From Sanderia malayensis (taxonomy: Eukaryota > Cnidaria > Scyphozoa > Semaeostomeae > Pelagiidae), in assembly GCA_013076295.1 (NCBI GenBank), contig RQOL01000806.1, positions 1 to 64,000 of the forward strand: DNA of 64,000 bases. Reading direction: 5' to 3'. Position 1 is the stretch's first letter; every line of letters begins with the position of its first letter. The translations under genes were made by a program, and so were the position numbers. The notes under the pieces are model-generated. The model was not told the origin of the DNA. It was given only the letters and a program-made list of their open reading frames with translations, and searched no databases. This document shows positions 58,972-64,000 of the stretch, in pieces.

Positions 58972-61900
58972 TTTTTTTTTTTGTTGTTTTTTTTTTGTTG
59001 TTTTGTTTTGTTTTGTAGTTGTTTTGTTTGTTCATTTCTTGCGATGATGAGACATAATATAGATGAAAATCATACATAGACAGCACAAAGGCGTTTGAAA
59101 TGGGAGACAGAAGTCTCGCCTCGTTTCAATGATCTTAGCAGAAATGCATCTAATTAAAAACGAAGTCGATAAATTTTGTTATGATGTTATTGAATGGAGA
59201 TTTATATGGGACAAATACACAAATATATGAATATTGAAACTCTAACGATTTATCTGCTGGCAATCTTCTATTGAAAACGTAAATCGCTAATTTAAAAACC
59301 TTATTATTATTGTGGAAGATCTGAAAGATATACAATACAGTACAAAAACATGTTTTGAAAGGACGTGGATAGATATTTGTATTGTATGCGAAGTACGAAT
59401 GCGAAGGTTGAGTCATGATATAGTCTACTATTAAAATTGGTGAATGGTCAATATCCATAAAAATTGATACATACAATCCGTAGTTCAGGTTGCAAAATTG
59501 ATTGGTTAAGCGACGTCTTTAGCAAAATGACAGTACCTCAATTTGGATTCTTCAATAGCACTTCACTCTCAGCAAGCATAATCTCTGCCACGGCGTGAAT
59601 GTATTCTTTCAATAACGCGTTCGTTTGTTTTGAGGATTACGTTTGTACATAGCAAAAAAAAAGAATAAGATTGCCGGTTACATTAGTTAAAAGCTCGAAC
59701 ACCAGCGTCAAGGAGTAACCTTTGTTCGAGTTTTCCTTGTTGGTGAAAAGTGCAATTGAAATTTGGAAATATATAACAGTAAACACAAAGGGCCTCTATA
59801 GATTTTAGATCAAGTGTTCATGTATTAAAAGGAGAGGGGGGGATGTATTGATAGTGCGATGTTTTGCAAAAAGTAACTATCCTTAAGGGACAACTTGCAG
59901 TTTCACAGAGTAAGGAAATCCACTTTCCATAGGCAATATCGGAGAAAATGGCAACGCATAACTCTTAATAATCGGCGCGCTACGCAGGATTCAGGACTGT
60001 GCCGACTGCTGTGTGTGGTGCAGTCACCCCTGGACATGTGGAGGGTGTAATGTCCAGTTGGTCTCCGCAGATCAGTGTTATCTAGAATGAATGCATTCTA
60101 GAAAGGTGCCAGTAACGGCTGTACATCACACTTATGTGCGACGTGATCTGCGTTGACACACAATACCCGTACCCTTGAATGTGTGTATGTGCGTTTTGGT
60201 AGGCAGCCCTCTGTAGAGCAACTGTGCAGATGGTCGCTCTAGGATGAAGCCTTTACAGGACTTCTTGGAAAACAATGTTCTTTGTTTTCCTGTGTGTTTC
60301 CTCTGGGAGGAATACTTTTAGCCCGTTAAATGATGTTGCTCTTGACATGGCCACATATAACTGACCATGTGTGAACACGGGCTCAGGTAAGTACAAACCA
60401 ACATACCTCAGGGATTGCCCCTGTGCCTTGTTGATTGTCAAGCAGTATGCAAGTCTGACTGGAAACTGTCGGCGTTTCATTTTGAACGGCATTTCCGTGT
60501 CCTGAGTGGAGACTGTGATCTTGGGAATCATGACCCGTTGTCCTCTGTGCTCCTTCGTAATGACTCTGCCGTAATCACGTGACGTCGGAGATGCCGAACT
60601 ATGAGTCTTGTTCCGTTGCAAAGACCTTTCTTTGGATTGAGATTCCGCAGAAGAATGATCGTTGCACCAACCTAATGCAATGAATATTTTTGTGATTAAT
60701 GACGGCTTTTTTATGGTGCACTACCTTTGCACATAATAATTTAATGTTAATAGGATGAAATATTGTACTCTTCCTACCTTGAGTTTAAGTCTGTGCAACG
60801 GCATTCCATTCGGAGTGAGTTGGTTGAGAAATTCAATGGGGTAGGCCTCTTCCTCATCTGGATCGTCTGTGACAACACTGTCTGTGCTGTAATAAGTTCT
60901 TTCGGCTGTTTGAAGTCTGTCCAGAATTAAGTCGTTCACTTGATGTGATAAGTCATTCTTCGGAGTCAGGCATCAGCGTTCAGACATTGTTACAGGATCC
61001 TCATTAGGTGTGAATCTGGTGTGTTCGGCCTGGGAAAAATGAAGTTCAGCATGTCTTCTTTAGACGAAGTGCATATCTGTTGTGGCAGAATGACGTTGTC
61101 CAGTGCATCGTGTGCTTCTTGCTTGTTGCCAAGTCTGAGAAGCCATTCTGAGAATTCACGGTATGAATCATCTTGAACGGCTCTCATGTTGGTGTGTAAA
61201 CGATGCTGCTGAAACTTTGTCCATAGATCAATGATCTGGTGTGATTTTAGAGTCTCTGCTACAATTCTTTCCCTTCCTGCTTTCGTGACGACAGGTAGAA
61301 CTTGTCTGAAATCACCACCAAGTAGCATGAACTTGCCACCAAATGGTCTGTCGACATGTGTAATGTCTCGAAGCAGTCGGTCGACTGCTTGTAATGCAAG
61401 TGCGGGAATCATGGAAGCTTCATCCCATATGAATAGGGTAGTTTCACGCAATACCTGTGCTCTCCTGCTCTGTCTCTTGACATTGCACGTTGATTCAGCT
61501 TGAAGTGGTATAGGAATTTGAAAGGTAGAGTGTGAAGTTCTACCATTTATGAGCAGTGTTGCAGCAATTCCTGACCACGCCATGCACTGAACTTTATGTC
61601 CATTGGCTTGCAGATTGTGAACCAACGTGTTGTAAAGGAAAGTTTTCCCGGTTCCAGCCGGTCCGTCAACAAAGTGACAGTTCTGTTCGGATTGCGCGTT
61701 GATAGCATCAGTGATTCCCGTGTATATGGCTCGCTGTTCAGGGTTCAATGCGGCCAGCATTCGTTCTCCTTCCTCTCTGGCATTGCCAACATCGATGTCA
61801 TGTTCCTCTGTAATAAAAAGTGAAATATTTTGCAATAACATTGGAAAGAAAGCTAGGAAAATCATTGTGCAAAAATACGTAAATGCCCTTGTCTGCACGA

Positions 61901-64000
61901 TGTTAGGATACATTATTATATTCTTACTAATACAGTACATATTTGAAAATAACACATTAGTACCTCGTTCAGGAATGACATAGTCGGCTGGAAGTTGAGG
62001 AAGGTCAGCATAATTAGTGATCGATTGACCATGTACTTTCAAATTTTCGTCAATGTCGTGTAGACATTGATACATGTGTCGGTCTTCAAAAGCTATGGCC
62101 ATATCTGGATGATTGACTTGATCACGTCGTACAAAGTCTTCACTTAATGCTTCTTTTAACATGTTGAAGAGTGCTGCGATATCAGAAGGTGTTTGAAAAA
62201 GGAGTAATGTTGCAAACAACTGTCTCAGTTGTACTGGCATGTTGAAAATGACTGCCTCCTCCAAACAGCGTATGATTTCAGCATCATCTTCCAACAGACC
62301 TAGAGCTAAAGCAGCGTCTTTGAAGGAATTGCATAGGTTTCCTTCTATCATACGAAGATCTTCAAACGACGTGGCACCTCGTTTATGGAGAAGCAATAGT
62401 CTCAGTGCGAACCTTTGCTCACATGGTCGTGGGTGAACTTGATATATTCTGCCTATGACAGGCAGTGTTCTCCGCTGTCTTGCTTTCCATGTTTTGGTGC
62501 GCTCGTTGAAAACATAGTGTTCAGGAATCTCGTGATAGAGATATTGGCGTGCAGCCGGGTCTTGTGCATTCAATTCAAACCAAGACGTCAGTGTGGTTTT
62601 TTCATTGATGTTTTGTAATTGTTCGACCCTTCCATTATCCTGAAAGTATACGGTCTGCTGATCAGGTAAATGAACATGCAGACGTTTTATAGTGTGACTT
62701 TTCTCGTGCATGGAAAATTGGAATATTCTGTGAACAGCTTCGTGTGGTCCAATATACCGAGCGTTGATGTATTGGCGTACTTCATCGTGCTCAATATCTT
62801 GAGGTACTTGTTGCTGCTGTCCTTCAGAATTTCCACGTGTGCCATATCTTGTCCTTTATGAATATATTTGAAAATATATTTCACGGACTTCACAGTGCTA
62901 CATATTTCGAGATTAATGTGACACTGATACTTGAGTAGAAGATAGCGATTATGTGGCACAACCCATGTATCATCTAGAAGTCGATCTTCTAGATTGACTG
63001 GGTGACGACAGCGTCGTCTGTAGAGTGGATAACCATTCGCATTAAGTTGTGTTTCGGCAGTGCGATCTTTCGGAAATCGTTTCTTGCATTTGTTATTCTC
63101 CATGCAAACACATCCGGGGTTTATATCACCGCATGGTCCATGTGTCATGTGCTTCAGCACTAACTTGTGATATCTTGCATCCTGTGGGTCCGGAATTTCA
63201 GCTGATATGAGTCGATCTACCTGTAGGTTTCGAGGAAAAATATCACATGTAAGTTCTACACATCAAAATGCATTGTGTTTTTACTAAGCAATACAACTGA
63301 TGATTATATATCGTACTCTATATATAAATTATTGTTGTAGATGTTACCTCTTCGGGTGTTCGCGGTCTATCAGCCTCAGACAGGAACAGAATCATGTGAG
63401 CGTGTGGTAGTCCTCTCTTCTGAAATTCGATGACATATACATGTGCAATAGTGTGTCCCAGAATGTGCTTGTGAAGGATATCTTCCAGTAGTTCTTGTAG
63501 TTTGAGTTGAAATACTCGTGTGACGATGTCAGGCCGGTCATTTGCCTTCTGGTGTGGTAGAATGTTCTCTGAAATCTCCTTCCATCTGGGATTGGCCGTC
63601 ATGGTTAGGAAGATGTCAGGCTTGCCATACTTTCTGACGATAGTCATTGCATCTTGAAAGTTCTGGTACATATTTCGTTGACTGCCTGAAAAAGATGAGG
63701 GAAGTATCACAACACGACCGACATCAATATGAAGGGGTTCGTTGGGATTGTTTGCCCTGGCCATTTGATTTTCGATTTCAGCCCTTCTGTTCAGGTGATC
63801 CATTAGGCCTCGATAACTGTCAGCACGTAATTGCCGTTGATTGTGCAAAATCCAGTTGAGCTTGTTTCCTTCTATTTTGGTGTATGCGTCCACTAAATAT
63901 TGTTGAAAGAGAAGTGTTGCCCTGTGGATGGTAGACAGTTGATTTCTGACTTGTATTCGGTACGAATAATATTCGGCGATTGTGAGTCTAATACGGTGGT
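56867..64000 (-). mobile_element. E7: autonomous-type Helitron, cut by window end
   Basis: 3' end CTAG at 56867, directly against E6. The 3' part and gene are nearly identical to E3, including the single 3' module. The window stops in exon 5 of the gene, so its 5' end, and whether it holds the nested TIR element, cannot be seen. Confidence 0.92.
60253..64000 (-). CDS. Helitron Rep/helicase (E7 copy), C-terminal part
   Basis: Exon 8 60671-60253, exon 7 61807-60778, exon 6 63220-61964, exon 5 from 63348 to beyond the window. Walker A (GPAGTGKT), FIWDEASM and LLGGDFRQVLP are all in one open frame here, unlike E5. The 156-nt intron between exons 6 and 7 has no stop and is a multiple of three, so a 573-codon frame runs through it. 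Frame breaks remain near 60563, 61001 and 62824, each a one-base loss absent from E3 and/or E5. The HUH box is present near 63390. Confidence 0.92.

Overview
This is metazoan, probably invertebrate, nuclear DNA. The genes have spliced exons with GT..AG introns, there is no bacterial operon layout, and almost everything recognisable is eukaryotic transposon: Helitrons, a DIRS-like tyrosine-recombinase retroelement, TIR elements and MITEs. I cannot name the species. I saw no rRNA, tRNA or CRISPR array.

Left part (1-15.9 kb). A decayed non-autonomous Helitron (about 849-2928) contains a roughly 115-bp satellite made from Helitron 3'-end sequence. It is followed by simple repeats, an inverted Helitron relic (4548-5340) and a 377-bp MITE (5383-5759). 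A minus-strand host-like gene (6643-7512, four 3'-terminal exons) precedes a degraded DIRS-like element (about 7590-13222) that reads gag, RT, RNase H/methyltransferase-like and tyrosine recombinase on the minus strand. A complete 1026-bp non-autonomous Helitron (10137-11162) splits its reverse transcriptase gene. The empty site can be rebuilt exactly, in frame, and gives the termini used for every other element here: TC...CTAG inserted between T and T. At 13.8-15.8 kb lies a broken plus-strand SWIM/YqaJ/PHD gene.

Right part (15935-64000). This is an uninterrupted head-to-tail array of minus-strand Helitrons with zero bases between CTAG of one and TC of the next: E2 (4.8 kb), E3 (15.3 kb), E4 (0.5 kb, holding a 100-N gap), E5 (15.5 kb), E6 (4.8 kb) and E7 (more than 7.1 kb, cut by the window edge). 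E3, E5 and E7 are autonomous-type copies. They encode an eight-exon Rep/helicase of about 1668 residues, with an HUH motif, a two-tyrosine motif and a PIF1-type helicase. Each copy carries different single-base indels. E2 and E6 are non-coding relatives with an inverted repeat of about 2.4 kb, itself interrupted by a TA-flanked MITE.

Within the third Rep/Hel intron of E3 and E5 sits a 2.4-kb TIR element (8-bp target duplication GAAATTCA, TIR TAGCCTRCGCGCAGA). It carries a truncated RecQ-like helicase and a convergent Cys-pair protein. It landed directly against the 3' splice site and left it intact. This nested element and the self-abutting Helitron array are the most unusual things in the window. 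The near identity of E2+E3 with E6+E7 and the scaffold gap at 36088 mean that assembly or haplotype duplication must be excluded before the array length is trusted.
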